Part shown: positions 1 through 7,880 of the stretch, in pieces
Position numbering within the stretch: position 1 is the first letter of the stretch
Layout of the letters: each line of letters opens with the position of its first letter
Made by a program: the position numbers and the translations under genes
Assembly: GCA_934486735.1 (NCBI GenBank)
Contig: CAKSQL010000046.1
Location: 1 to 11,539, forward strand
Source: an uncultured Clostridia bacterium
GTDB taxonomy: Bacteria; Bacillota; Clostridia; UBA1381
Direction: 5' to 3'
DNA: 11,539 bases
Notes under the pieces: model-generated
The model's input: only the letters and a program-made list of their open reading frames with translations
The model's database searches: none
What the model was told of the DNA's origin: nothing

Positions 1-74
1 CTCAGCTAACATAGGTAGCCGCAAACCCTTGCTATAGCTTGCTTTTCGGTTTCTTGTCTTATTATAACACAATC
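1..74. other. Downstream flank of the surface operon
   Basis: This short stretch follows the stop codon of the last minus-strand surface gene. Read on the minus strand it is AT-rich at first and then contains overlapping short palindromes around TATAGC. I see no classic GC stem followed by a T-run, so the end of the operon transcript is not defined here and may lie beyond the window. Confidence 0.4.
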
Positions 75-1964
75 TCAAACGAACGCCTTGACGGTATATC
101 CGTCCTCATAACCGACCGCGAGCATATCGTCGAACACTTTATTCTCCGATGTCGCAACCGCCGGCAGCTGAACATACGAAACTTCAGCCAAAGTATCGCC
201 CTTGTAAGCCGCGAGTATCGCCGTCGGGTTCAATGTCTCTCCGATTCTAAAGTTATATCCTCTGAATGTCGCGGTTGCCGCGTTTCCGACAATCTCACCT
301 GTTTCAAGCTTTGCGCCGTACACATGTTCAAAGCCGCCGTCTCTCAAAAGATTATTGCCGACCTCGTTTCCCTCCGAATCAAGCTCGTAGATTCCGCAGT
401 CGTCAACATAGAGATTATCGAACGCTTTTCCGGCACAGTTAATCTTCAATATGAAATACGATTTTCCGCTCACGTCAAACGAATAATCCTTCCATTCGCT
501 GCTCTCTGTTATTGTCTTTGCGATGGTGTTATCGTCATTCAGATAAACCGAGTCCGCTCCCTCCAGCTTTGCCGACGCCTTTATCCGATAGCTCTTTGAG
601 CTGTCGAGCGTTGTCCAGCCGAAGTTGATATTGTGCCAGCCGGTGTAGTTTGATTTGACATGCATGCCATAATTTCCGCTCTTTGCAGCGTCCTTTGTGA
701 TTTCCACGTTCAGCGGTGCAAGTCCGCCCGCGCCGTTTTCCATCTCGATTTTTGTCATATCGGTCAGCTTTATACGATTCTGCGAATCCCACTTGTAATT
801 GATTCCCGGCGTAAATGTTACGCTCTTTTTGAGTGTCGGACCGTTCTTTGTGCCGACCGCGATTGTGTAGCTGTAGGTTGTTCCTGCCGAAAGTCCGGTC
901 AGCTTGACCGAAGTCAGCGCGCCGTTGCTCGTTGACGGAGTTGTGTCGCATGTGACTTTATTTCCGCTTTCGTCAAGGATATTTATCCCTGTGATTGTCC
1001 CGTTCGCAGGATTCTTCCACGAGATAATCGCGCTTGTTTGATCTACAGTTGCCATTTCCCTTGTGATTTCACTGTCATATTCGAATGTTCCGTAGGAAAT
1101 GAGATTTGTTTTTGTCTCATCGTCATTTGCGTAAAGCTCAATATCATCAATCCAAATTGTGCCCTGAGTTGCTATGAACAAGCCCGGGATGCGGTAGGTT
1201 TTTCCGCTGAGTTCTACCGAATAGTGCTGCCAGCCCTCGCCGCTGTGACCGATTCTTCCGACCTCGCTCCAGTCATCGATAATCTGAATTGAATCTCTGT
1301 CGCCATGGAAATCGCTTGACGCAATTCCGAGATTCTCGGTCTTTGCCCAAAGTGAAAGGGTATATGTCTTGCTCGAATCGAGTCCCCATTTTCCGTTGGC
1401 GTCGATGAATCTTGCATACGCTGTCTTGTCAAAATTCGACACGATTTTCATTGACGATTTTCCGCTGTGCGCCTCGGTCGTGTCGACGTATGCATAGATT
1501 TTTGTGTCCACTCTGCCGATGTCGCCCTGTCCTGCAAGCTTCCACTTCCAGTCAAAGCTGTAACCGTTTTGTGTGTTCCAGAGGGTGTCAAGACTTTGCG
1601 GAGTTCCCTTGATTTCCTCCGACTTTTTAACGCCTGCAACGGAGTAAACAACATCGTACGCATACTCTGTCCCGTCGTCAAGACCTGTTACGTTGAAGCT
1701 GTTCACCGCTCTTGCGCCTGTATTGAGCGCGGTATCACCCAAAATGCTCTCGCCCGATGCGTTCACGATATCAATCGACTCCACGTCCTCGGCAGGGTTG
1801 ATCCAGGACAGAAGCAACTCGCCCGATTTGCCTGTCCCTGCGATTGCGTTTGCGATTGAGTAGTTTGCCGCATCGTCCGCCGTTGCCGTCATACCGATCG
1901 GCAGTGCTGACAGCAGCATGCTCGCCGCAGCCAGCCACGCTGCTGCTTTACTTGTTTTTTTCAT
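75..1964 (-). CDS. Secreted FN3 / CBM-like (jelly-roll) multidomain protein, C-terminally short
   Basis: This is a 629-residue exported protein built only of beta-sandwich modules. Residues 1-29 form a signal peptide (MKK start, hydrophobic core, TATA-type cleavage site). An FN3-like domain spans about 33-122 and a CBM4/9-like jelly-roll about 125-299, ending in an IWIDDIELY strand. A second FN3 spans about 304-386 (ISWKNP...LTGLSAGTTYSYT). A second jelly-roll spans about 388-546 (WDSQN start, GGFEH end). A partial Ig-like domain covers 550-629. The second FN3 and jelly-roll pair closely resembles the upstream sibling gene. The start is supported by AGGAGAGG six bases before the ATG. No glycoside hydrolase, lyase, sortase or SLH motif is seen, so the inferred role is extracellular glycan binding. 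It is last of three genes in the operon. The C-terminal domain stops at KAFV, where the sibling continues with LWDS, so the protein looks truncated. The CBM family is assigned by fold pattern only. Confidence 0.85.
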   Translation of the reverse strand: MKKTSKAAAWLAAASMLLSALPIGMTATADDAANYSIANAIAGTGKSGELLLSWINPAEDVESIDIVNASGESILGDTALNTGARAVNSFNVTGLDDGTEYAYDVVYSVAGVKKSEEIKGTPQSLDTLWNTQNGYSFDWKWKLAGQGDIGRVDTKIYAYVDTTEAHSGKSSMKIVSNFDKTAYARFIDANGKWGLDSSKTYTLSLWAKTENLGIASSDFHGDRDSIQIIDDWSEVGRIGHSGEGWQHYSVELSGKTYRIPGLFIATQGTIWIDDIELYANDDETKTNLISYGTFEYDSEITREMATVDQTSAIISWKNPANGTITGINILDESGNKVTCDTTPSTSNGALTSVKLTGLSAGTTYSYTIAVGTKNGPTLKKSVTFTPGINYKWDSQNRIKLTDMTKIEMENGAGGLAPLNVEITKDAAKSGNYGMHVKSNYTGWHNINFGWTTLDSSKSYRIKASAKLEGADSVYLNDDNTIAKTITESSEWKDYSFDVSGKSYFILKINCAGKAFDNLYVDDCGIYELDSEGNEVGNNLLRDGGFEHVYGAKLETGEIVGNAATATFRGYNFRIGETLNPTAILAAYKGDTLAEVSYVQLPAVATSENKVFDDMLAVGYEDGYTVKAFV

Positions 1965-1992
1965 ACTTTTCCTCTCCTTTTTGATTTTGGGG

Positions 1993-2036
1993 AATCTTAA
2001 AAAGATTTCGGGACACCTAAACCACTTTTGTGTCCC
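1993..2036 (-). promoter_or_regulatory. Tandem stem-loops in the intergenic leader
   Basis: Two adjacent hairpins lie between the two CBM-like genes. One has 7-bp arms GGGACAC/GTGTCCC (2010-2016 with 2030-2036) around a 13-nt loop. The other has 6-bp arms AATCTT/AAGATT (1993-1998 with 2002-2007) around AAA. On the minus strand the larger stem is followed by GAAATCTTTTT, which is a weak T-tract, so partial termination, attenuation or mRNA-end protection between the genes are all possible. I see no convincing promoter in this 126-bp gap, which favours one transcript. Confidence 0.5.
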
Positions 2037-2090
2037 TCATTTTCCCAAGACTCCCTTTGATTTATTTTTATAGCCCTCGCTATGGTGCAC

Positions 2091-3527
2091 TTAATTCATT
2101 TTGAACATGTCCGCGTCCTTTAAAATATTCATGCCGGTCGGCGAATCCCATAAAAATGCTCTGAGTTCATATTTTGCGCCGTCGTCCGGGATTGTTACAG
2201 TGTCGGAAATGCTCGTTTTTCTGCCGTTTTGGGGAATGAGCGAGTCCTTATATTGAATACTCAAAAGCTCGCCGTCCTTGTAAAGTCCGAGCATGAGCGT
2301 TGCCGAAAAATCATTGCCCAGCTTGTTATTTCTCATCGTACGCGTAACCGTCACCTCGCCCGGTTCGAGCGATGAAATCTCGCTGCCGCCCTTTGTGATA
2401 ACCGTCTTGTAGTAATCGGCATTGCCCAAAATCGAAAACGCCCTCGCCGGAGTTTCGCTGTCGTTTATGTAGCTTACAAAAATCAGGTCATGGCTTTCCT
2501 CGGTAAGATACGTTTCAGGGACAGTAAATTCGGTCGTTCCCTTTTGAATTTTTGTCTCGTTCAGCTTTGTTTCGTTCCCGTCGACATCACGATAGTAAAT
2601 GTCGACTCCTGTATAGGTTGCATTTTGCGGCTCTTTCCAGGAAAGGACTCCGTCGGTCAGATTATAGTCATAGACCGTATGCTCAAAGCCGCCGTTTTTA
2701 ATTAAATTATCGCCAATTTCGTTTCCGTCCCCGTCAAGCTCATAAATTCCAAAGTCGTCGGCATAGAGATTTGTGAATGTTCTGCCTGCCGGAATCTGAA
2801 GCTTTAATATCAGAAAAGTTCTGCCGCTTACATCGTATGAGTATTCTGTCCAGTCACAATTCCTTATCGGGACGGTCGGTGTGTTATCATTGCAAAGGTA
2901 AAGCACATCATTTGTGCCCTCCAGCTTGACCCAAGCCTTTGCGCGGTATTTTTTTGCCGAGTCAAGGGTTATCCAGTTACAGTTGATATTCAGCCAGCCA
3001 TTATAATTCGAAACCGCATGAAGTCCCGATTCGCCGCTGTGCGCAGCCTCCTTTGTTATATCCAATCTGAACGGAACGACACCGTTAGCATTTTCGATTG
3101 TAATTCCCGTCAAATCCGTAAGCTTGATTCCGTTCTGCGAATCCCATTGATAATTCACACCGGTCTTAAAGCTCACGTCCTGCTTATAGCTCGAACCGCC
3201 CTGCATATTGATTGCGAGCGTATATGTATAGTTTTTTCCTGTGGGCAGCCCCTCGACCTTTGCCGAGGTGATTTCGCCGTTTTTCTTTGACGGCTCGGAT
3301 GCCAAAACCACCTCGCCGCCGTTCTCGTCAAAGACTTGTATGCTCTCGATTGTTCCCGATGACGGATTTTTCCACGAAAGCAGAACCGTACCTGCATCGA
3401 CCGTTGCTATCAGGCGCTCGATGACCGAATCCGCCGCCAAAACAGCTGTGCCCGACGGCATCAGCGATATTATCATCACCAACGCCGCGGCAAATGAAAT
3501 TATTCTTTTTCTCATTACACAAATCAT
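2091..3527 (-). CDS. Secreted FN3 / CBM-like protein with C-terminal Ig-like domain
   Basis: This is a 478-residue exported protein counted from the ATG at 3527. That start is chosen because GGAGGAG lies about six bases upstream. An in-frame GTG at 3542 would place the SD inside the gene, and an ATG at 3515 is also possible. The signal peptide ends near AVLAAD, about residue 32. An FN3-like domain spans about 33-122 (LLSWKNP). A jelly-roll CBM-like domain spans about 123-285 (WDSQNGIKLTD start, NGGFEH end). A second FN3-like domain spans about 287-365. A C-terminal Ig-like domain spans about 370-478 and contains RAFLWDSPTG, a motif common at the ends of clostridial secreted carbohydrate-active proteins. 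No catalytic motif is seen. The gene starts 21 bp after the SLH gene stop, so the two are almost certainly co-transcribed. The module matches the second half of the 629-residue sibling at roughly half identity by eye, indicating duplication. Ligand unknown. Confidence 0.88.
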   Translation of the reverse strand: MICVMRKRIISFAAALVMIISLMPSGTAVLAADSVIERLIATVDAGTVLLSWKNPSSGTIESIQVFDENGGEVVLASEPSKKNGEITSAKVEGLPTGKNYTYTLAINMQGGSSYKQDVSFKTGVNYQWDSQNGIKLTDLTGITIENANGVVPFRLDITKEAAHSGESGLHAVSNYNGWLNINCNWITLDSAKKYRAKAWVKLEGTNDVLYLCNDNTPTVPIRNCDWTEYSYDVSGRTFLILKLQIPAGRTFTNLYADDFGIYELDGDGNEIGDNLIKNGGFEHTVYDYNLTDGVLSWKEPQNATYTGVDIYYRDVDGNETKLNETKIQKGTTEFTVPETYLTEESHDLIFVSYINDSETPARAFSILGNADYYKTVITKGGSEISSLEPGEVTVTRTMRNNKLGNDFSATLMLGLYKDGELLSIQYKDSLIPQNGRKTSISDTVTIPDDGAKYELRAFLWDSPTGMNILKDADMFKMN

Positions 3528-3533
3528 TCCTTT

Positions 3534-3540
3534 CTCCTCC
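3534..3540 (-). promoter_or_regulatory. Ribosome binding site fixing the start at 3527
   Basis: On the minus strand GGAGGAG is followed by AAAGGA and then ATG, giving normal spacing to the start at 3527. The open frame extends five codons further to a GTG at 3542, but that GTG immediately precedes the SD, so the extension is unlikely to be translated. Confidence 0.8.
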
Positions 3541-3548
3541 ACGTGAAA

Positions 3549-6500
3549 CTACTTTCTGATTGCATATATAATTCTCACTCTCGACCATTCGAGACGTGCA
3601 TACATGTAATCGCCCTTTTCCAATTCCGCAAAGGATATCTCCTCCGCCTTGTCCTTCTTCATATCGTAAAGAACAACCTTGGAATCACGTCTTAAGAGTG
3701 TCAGTCCGCCTGTCGCGCCGTTGTCAAGCTTGACTCTGCCGCCCGAGCGGTCGATATCGCTTATCGTTCCGGCAACATCGTTCGATGCCTTATTCATTTC
3801 GGCAGGGTTAATCTTCTCGCCGTATCTCGATGCCGAGAACAGTCTGTTGTAGCGCTTTGCACGTCCGTTTACGCCGATTTCAAGCTGAACAACGTCGCCC
3901 TTTTCGATGCCGTCAAGCGAGTTTTCGTCATTTCCGACTATCGAATATTCGCTGTTCTCGCCGATAACGCCTGTGAGTCTTGTGCGAATCTCGCCGTCCG
4001 ATGACTCTGTCGCAACCTTTGTGACAACAAACGGCAGCGTATTTTCGCCAATGCTTGAATCCTGCTTCAAAACAAGAACCTTTGCATAATTGAAGTTATC
4101 CACATCGTAAGCCGTAACGGTGTATCCGTTATCGACAACAAACATCGAACGCGATGTGATTGCGTAGTCGTTTTCGTCCGCCTTTTCAGCCTTCGGAACT
4201 CTCACAACCTTGGTGTCGTCAAAGGTGAATATCTTGCTCGAAAGGCTGAAGTTATTCACGCCCCACGTTCCTGTCGCCTCTCTCTTATTAAAGGACGAAT
4301 CTATGTAGCTGCTCCGCTCCTCGGCTGTATTCAGCGCGGTTATCTCGCCCTTGGAATTTGTCTTTATCTTCACCAACTGCTCAACAAAGCTGTCGCTGCC
4401 GCCCAAAAGCTCGAAAAGCTCACTTCTGTTATACGACTGCGCCGAATTGTATTTAACTTTATCGGCAAGCTTTGCTGTCTCCCACTTGCTGTCCATGGTA
4501 AGATATCTCAGCGAGCAGTCGCTTTCCAAATCCGCGTCATCATAGACAAACTTTTTGATATATGCATACTTGTAATCCGACTCACTGTCCTCCTCAACAT
4601 ATGCGATATCTCCGAATATATCAAGGTAGAATGTGTAGCTGCCGCCCACCTTTATATCGACACATTTTGTGTCCCCGTTATCTCTCGCATCGGTATAGCA
4701 CTCGGAAAGCGAATACACCTCACCGTCAACGGTTATTTCATCATCGGCGCTGTTTATATTGCTCACATTTCCCGTCACCTTTTTATCCGACGCTTCGATT
4801 TTTACTATCTTATCCGTCGTGTCTCTGCTTTGCAGGATTGCCAATACACTTTTTTCGGGAAGAAGTGTGTACTCGCTTCTTTCACCGTTTAAGTAAACCG
4901 TAATATCTGTATCATCCTCTTTTAAGCTGAGTTTCTCGGGAGTTTTGTATATGTTATATATCGCCTCGGAGGATGCTGAAATGCTGTCGGCAACCATGAA
5001 CCCGTATTCCTCGACCGAAACAACCTCTGCCGTACCGTCGTTGTTATTGTCTATGCAAACCAGTCTGCCGCTTTGGATTTTAAAGTCGCTGTCCGAAAAA
5101 TCCGCAGCCGCTCTGCCGTTGTAGATAACCTTTACAACCGGGCTTATCTTGATTCTTTTCGACTTGTCCGAGTCCTTTTTTTCAAGATATGTTATAACGC
5201 CGTCCGCTGCATCGTCAATCAAATCCGCCTTAATCTCGGTGACGGTATTGCGATATTCCTCTGCGTACACAACATAATTTTCTTCCTTATCCGATCGGCA
5301 AACCCACGCTTTCACGTTTCTGCCAAGCAGATTTTCCGCTCCGCTTTCCCTCGTTTCGTAGATGTCGCCGTCTATTTTAACGCTGCCCTTTGCAAGCGTC
5401 TCGCCGATTGTGAGCGATGCGTATTCGTTTGCGCCGACAATTCCTTTTACTTCATACCAATCGTGGTAGACCGACATAATTGTGTTGTCCTTGTCAGCCG
5501 ACATGTCCACGCCGCTGCCCGAGCTTACCGAATCGATTGTCAGTATCGGAATTTCAGCCGCGTTTAAAAGCATATCGACCGCCGCGCCCATTTTAAGACT
5601 TGTACCGCTGTTCGACACACCCGACAAAAGTCCTATAACGCTCGCAATTTCAGCCGCGCTTTTGTCCGGGTACATCTTTTTGTACCCCAGCATGCCAACA
5701 AGAATATCCGCCGCGTCATTGTACGAAATCGTTCCGCTCAGGTCAAAGTCCGCGTCAATAATTCCCGACGAAACCGCGTACGCCGCCGCGTCCTGCTCAG
5801 ACAGGCTCTCGCGCGATATCATCGCTCCGACCGCCGCGGCAAATTTCTGCGCGCTCATATTCGCATCCGCGTCAAAGCTTTCGTTTTCTATGCCCTTTAA
5901 AAATCCGAACGAGCGGAGCATATTAAGCTTGTTTTCGTATTTTGTGTCCCCTTTCGGTTCGTTGTCCTTGTTCGAATCGGGGGAATAGTTCAGCATGTTG
6001 TAAATCATAACCGCCGCCTGTGCACGCGTGAGACTTCCGCCCGGTGCGAACATGCCGTTGTCGGTTCCGCTCACTATGCCTGCCGAATAGAGCGCATATA
6101 CGCTCGGTTTTGCATAGTCGGGAATCTCGGCGTCGTCATTGAATTTATAATCACTGTCCGAGTTCTCAAGTCCCATGCATTTTGCGATAATCACCGCCGC
6201 GTCACGACGCGTTATCTGCATACCCGTTCCAAACAAGCCGTCTCCGATTCCGCTCACAATATTATTTTCCGCCGCCGATGCGACATAGCTTTCATACCAC
6301 GAGCCTTTTTCGACATCGGTATAGTCGGACACTGCCGACGGGTTATGCTTGCCGACAGCCGAAACTATCATCTTTACAAACGCTTCGCGCGTTATCTCGC
6401 CGTATGGGTCGTACATGTTGTCGCCCACGCCCGATACGATATTCTTCTTATATAATGCGTTTATCGCCTGCTCCGCCCATGCAAAGCCGGTGAGGTCGAT

Positions 6501-7604
6501 AAATCCTTCCTGCGTACCCGTTTCGGTCTGCTTTGACGGGGTTGTCGTTCCGACCGCTATCTTGCTGCCGCCCGAGGACGAGCCTGTGTTCTTTTTGCCG
6601 CTGTCCGATGAGCTGCTGACCGAGATTGCCTCAGAAATCGCCTTTTCGATATCCTTTGCCGAGGTCGCCGCACTCTTTGAAAGCTTCAGCACAATGCTTT
6701 CGTTTGCCGACTGCTTCCTGTCGCCGCTCATTGCCGAATATGTCTTGTATGCGCTGCTTGACAAAAGCCCCAAAACATCCTCATAATCGGAAAGAACCTT
6801 TTCAATGCTGGTGTACTTCGCGGTGTTGCAAAGATAAAGAACGTTCAAAAGCTCATATGCCGCGTCAAAACTCTTTGTACTGTCATATTTTCCCTTTATC
6901 GCGGACGCAATAAATTTCTTGGCTTCGCTGTCGCGGTAGAGCGTGCCGTTAAATTTCATATCGGATTTTTCAAGCCATTCGTCCGGCTTGTCCGATAGGT
7001 TTATTCTTGCCACAAGCACGCTTTTATTGAAATCCTCCGCCGCATTCTGCGCGGTGCGGCTGTTTGTAAATACTCTGTGCACCTCTGCCTTTTCAGCAGC
7101 CGACGCGCTATCGTAGTCATCAAATACCAGACCGCTGCTGACAAAAGCCGCGCGGTATGCCGAACTGTCCGAGAGCAAATCGGCAAGCTCTGCCTCTGTT
7201 GCGCTCAAAAGCAGCTCCATTGCAGCCTTTTTGCCGTCCTCGGTAACGTAGTCGAACGCGTATTCCATGATTTCGGAATCCTTGCCCTTGATAAGTACCA
7301 CATATTTTCCGTCGGTCTTTTGTCCGTTCCTTTCGTCGGGCATAACCATCGAGCAGGAGATTGTTTTGTCCTCCGCACTTTTTGCTTCGGCTGCCGCAAA
7401 TACGTCCGCCGGGTTCTGCGCCGTTTTACCGTCCTTTACAATCATGACGGCATAGCTTCCGCCGCTTTTTTGTGTCCCCGCCGTAACTGTGATATTCCTG
7501 CCGTCGAATTTGAGACGGATATTGCTGATTTCATCCGCACATACCGGAGTGATGCACGATGCAGCAATCGATGCCGCGAGTAATAGTGAATAAATTTTTT
7601 TCAT
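3549..7604 (-). CDS. S-layer homology (SLH) domain cell-surface protein, large
   Basis: This is a 1351-residue exported surface protein. Residues 1-23 form a signal peptide cleaved after PVCA. An Ig-like beta domain covers about 27-121 and a helical segment about 122-328. A Ser/Gly/Thr-rich linker covers about 329-365. Three canonical SLH modules follow at about 367-417, 427-478 and 487-537, each ending in an ITRE/ITRR/LTRA motif. Canonical SLH triplets bind pyruvylated secondary cell-wall polymer, so this protein is probably wall-anchored. Three weaker SLH-like units appear at about 557-597, 605-641 and 655-691. Residues 700-1351 are beta-rich, with recurring V-G-x-I / I-x-VDG-x-Y strand patterns (for example near 943-965 and 1277-1300). 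I see no cohesin, enzyme active site or sortase signal. AAAGGAGA precedes the ATG by about ten bases. It is the first gene of the operon, downstream of two promoters and divergent from the AraC regulator. The tail function is unknown. Confidence 0.92.
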   Translation of the reverse strand: MKKIYSLLLAASIAASCITPVCADEISNIRLKFDGRNITVTAGTQKSGGSYAVMIVKDGKTAQNPADVFAAAEAKSAEDKTISCSMVMPDERNGQKTDGKYVVLIKGKDSEIMEYAFDYVTEDGKKAAMELLLSATEAELADLLSDSSAYRAAFVSSGLVFDDYDSASAAEKAEVHRVFTNSRTAQNAAEDFNKSVLVARINLSDKPDEWLEKSDMKFNGTLYRDSEAKKFIASAIKGKYDSTKSFDAAYELLNVLYLCNTAKYTSIEKVLSDYEDVLGLLSSSAYKTYSAMSGDRKQSANESIVLKLSKSAATSAKDIEKAISEAISVSSSSDSGKKNTGSSSGGSKIAVGTTTPSKQTETGTQEGFIDLTGFAWAEQAINALYKKNIVSGVGDNMYDPYGEITREAFVKMIVSAVGKHNPSAVSDYTDVEKGSWYESYVASAAENNIVSGIGDGLFGTGMQITRRDAAVIIAKCMGLENSDSDYKFNDDAEIPDYAKPSVYALYSAGIVSGTDNGMFAPGGSLTRAQAAVMIYNMLNYSPDSNKDNEPKGDTKYENKLNMLRSFGFLKGIENESFDADANMSAQKFAAAVGAMISRESLSEQDAAAYAVSSGIIDADFDLSGTISYNDAADILVGMLGYKKMYPDKSAAEIASVIGLLSGVSNSGTSLKMGAAVDMLLNAAEIPILTIDSVSSGSGVDMSADKDNTIMSVYHDWYEVKGIVGANEYASLTIGETLAKGSVKIDGDIYETRESGAENLLGRNVKAWVCRSDKEENYVVYAEEYRNTVTEIKADLIDDAADGVITYLEKKDSDKSKRIKISPVVKVIYNGRAAADFSDSDFKIQSGRLVCIDNNNDGTAEVVSVEEYGFMVADSISASSEAIYNIYKTPEKLSLKEDDTDITVYLNGERSEYTLLPEKSVLAILQSRDTTDKIVKIEASDKKVTGNVSNINSADDEITVDGEVYSLSECYTDARDNGDTKCVDIKVGGSYTFYLDIFGDIAYVEEDSESDYKYAYIKKFVYDDADLESDCSLRYLTMDSKWETAKLADKVKYNSAQSYNRSELFELLGGSDSFVEQLVKIKTNSKGEITALNTAEERSSYIDSSFNKREATGTWGVNNFSLSSKIFTFDDTKVVRVPKAEKADENDYAITSRSMFVVDNGYTVTAYDVDNFNYAKVLVLKQDSSIGENTLPFVVTKVATESSDGEIRTRLTGVIGENSEYSIVGNDENSLDGIEKGDVVQLEIGVNGRAKRYNRLFSASRYGEKINPAEMNKASNDVAGTISDIDRSGGRVKLDNGATGGLTLLRRDSKVVLYDMKKDKAEEISFAELEKGDYMYARLEWSRVRIIYAIRK

Positions 7605-7650
7605 ATATTGAAAATCTCCTTTCCGCCGCCCTGCGCCGGCTTAAATTCAT

Positions 7651-7667
7651 GGTGATGCTTTCTCACC
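7651..7667 (-). promoter_or_regulatory. Small stem-loop in the SLH gene leader
   Basis: GGTGA (7651-7655) pairs with TCACC (7663-7667) around a 7-nt loop. The stem can extend by a wobble and an A-T pair. It lies about 45 bases before the start codon, inside the untranslated leader expected from the nearest promoter. It is small and does not match a riboswitch that I recognise. Confidence 0.3.
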
Positions 7668-7689
7668 GTCCTATGATTCCTTCATAATT

Positions 7690-7718
7690 ATTGTATCATT
7701 TTTTAAAAAAGATGTGAA
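7690..7718 (-). promoter_or_regulatory. Promoter P2 of the surface operon (extended -10)
   Basis: On the minus strand TTCACA (7713-7718) and TACAAT (7690-7695) are separated by exactly 17 bases. The -10 is preceded by TGA, giving an extended -10 (TG-n). This is a good sigma-A promoter. The predicted start near 7683 gives a leader of about 80 nt for the SLH gene. Confidence 0.7.
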
Positions 7719-7747
7719 TATATAAAAGACACTTTTTTGGCTGTCAA
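7719..7747 (-). promoter_or_regulatory. Promoter P1 of the surface operon
   Basis: A perfect -35 TTGACA (minus strand, 7742-7747) is followed 17 bases later by TATATA (7719-7724). It directly abuts P2, so the operon has two tandem promoters. The -35 overlaps one arm of a candidate operator, TCAATATATTC, at 7744-7754. Confidence 0.65.
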
Positions 7748-7846
7748 TATATTCCTTGTCTTTCGTATAGTTCCGATTGTTTCCACTTTTTTATTTGTGT
7801 AAATGTCGCTTTTTTTGAAAAATAATTGCTTTTTCCGAATATATGA
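7744..7846. promoter_or_regulatory. Candidate operator half-sites in the divergent control region
   Basis: TCAATATATTC (7744-7754) and GAATATATGA (7837-7846) are inverted copies of one sequence apart from a single extra T. The first overlaps the -35 of the surface-operon promoter P1. The second lies in the spacer of the AraC-gene promoter. Such a placement would suit an AraC-type dimer acting on both genes. The sequence is AT-rich, so chance is a real alternative. Confidence 0.3.
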
Positions 7847-7854
7847 GATATAAT
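7826..7854 (+). promoter_or_regulatory. Promoter of the AraC-family regulator gene
   Basis: A perfect -10 TATAAT (7849-7854) stands 17 bases after a weak -35 TTGCTT (7826-7831). The predicted start near 7861 leaves a leader of about 20 nt that contains the AGAAAGGA ribosome site (7863-7870). The weak -35 suggests low basal or activator-dependent expression. Confidence 0.6.
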
Positions 7855-7880
7855 TAAAAGATAGAAAGGATTGTTATGCC

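Noticed and set aside
75..77. TGA read as tryptophan (recoding) at the end of the 629-residue protein
   Set aside because: Other genes here end normally in TGA (the AraC-family and MATE genes) and use TGG for Trp, and the frame beyond shows no homology after the Asp.
3528..3542. GTG start five codons upstream for the 478-residue protein
   Set aside because: The strong GGAGGAG sequence would lie inside that extension and is correctly spaced for the ATG at 3527.
5073..5988. Long plus-strand open frames inside the SLH gene (about 165 residues each), and similar ones near 39-599 and 7077-7583
   Set aside because: They are antisense to clearly coding sequence, have unnatural composition, no ribosome sites and no recognisable domains.
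7530..7604. Lipoprotein signal in the SLH protein (AASC at residues 14-17)
   Set aside because: Position -3 is Ala rather than Leu/Val/Ile, and a normal signal peptidase I site follows at PVCA; SLH anchoring makes lipidation unnecessary.
7605..7683. Riboswitch in the leader of the SLH gene
   Set aside because: Only one 5-bp stem and a GC-rich patch are present; no conserved core of a riboswitch class that I know, including c-di-GMP types, is visible.
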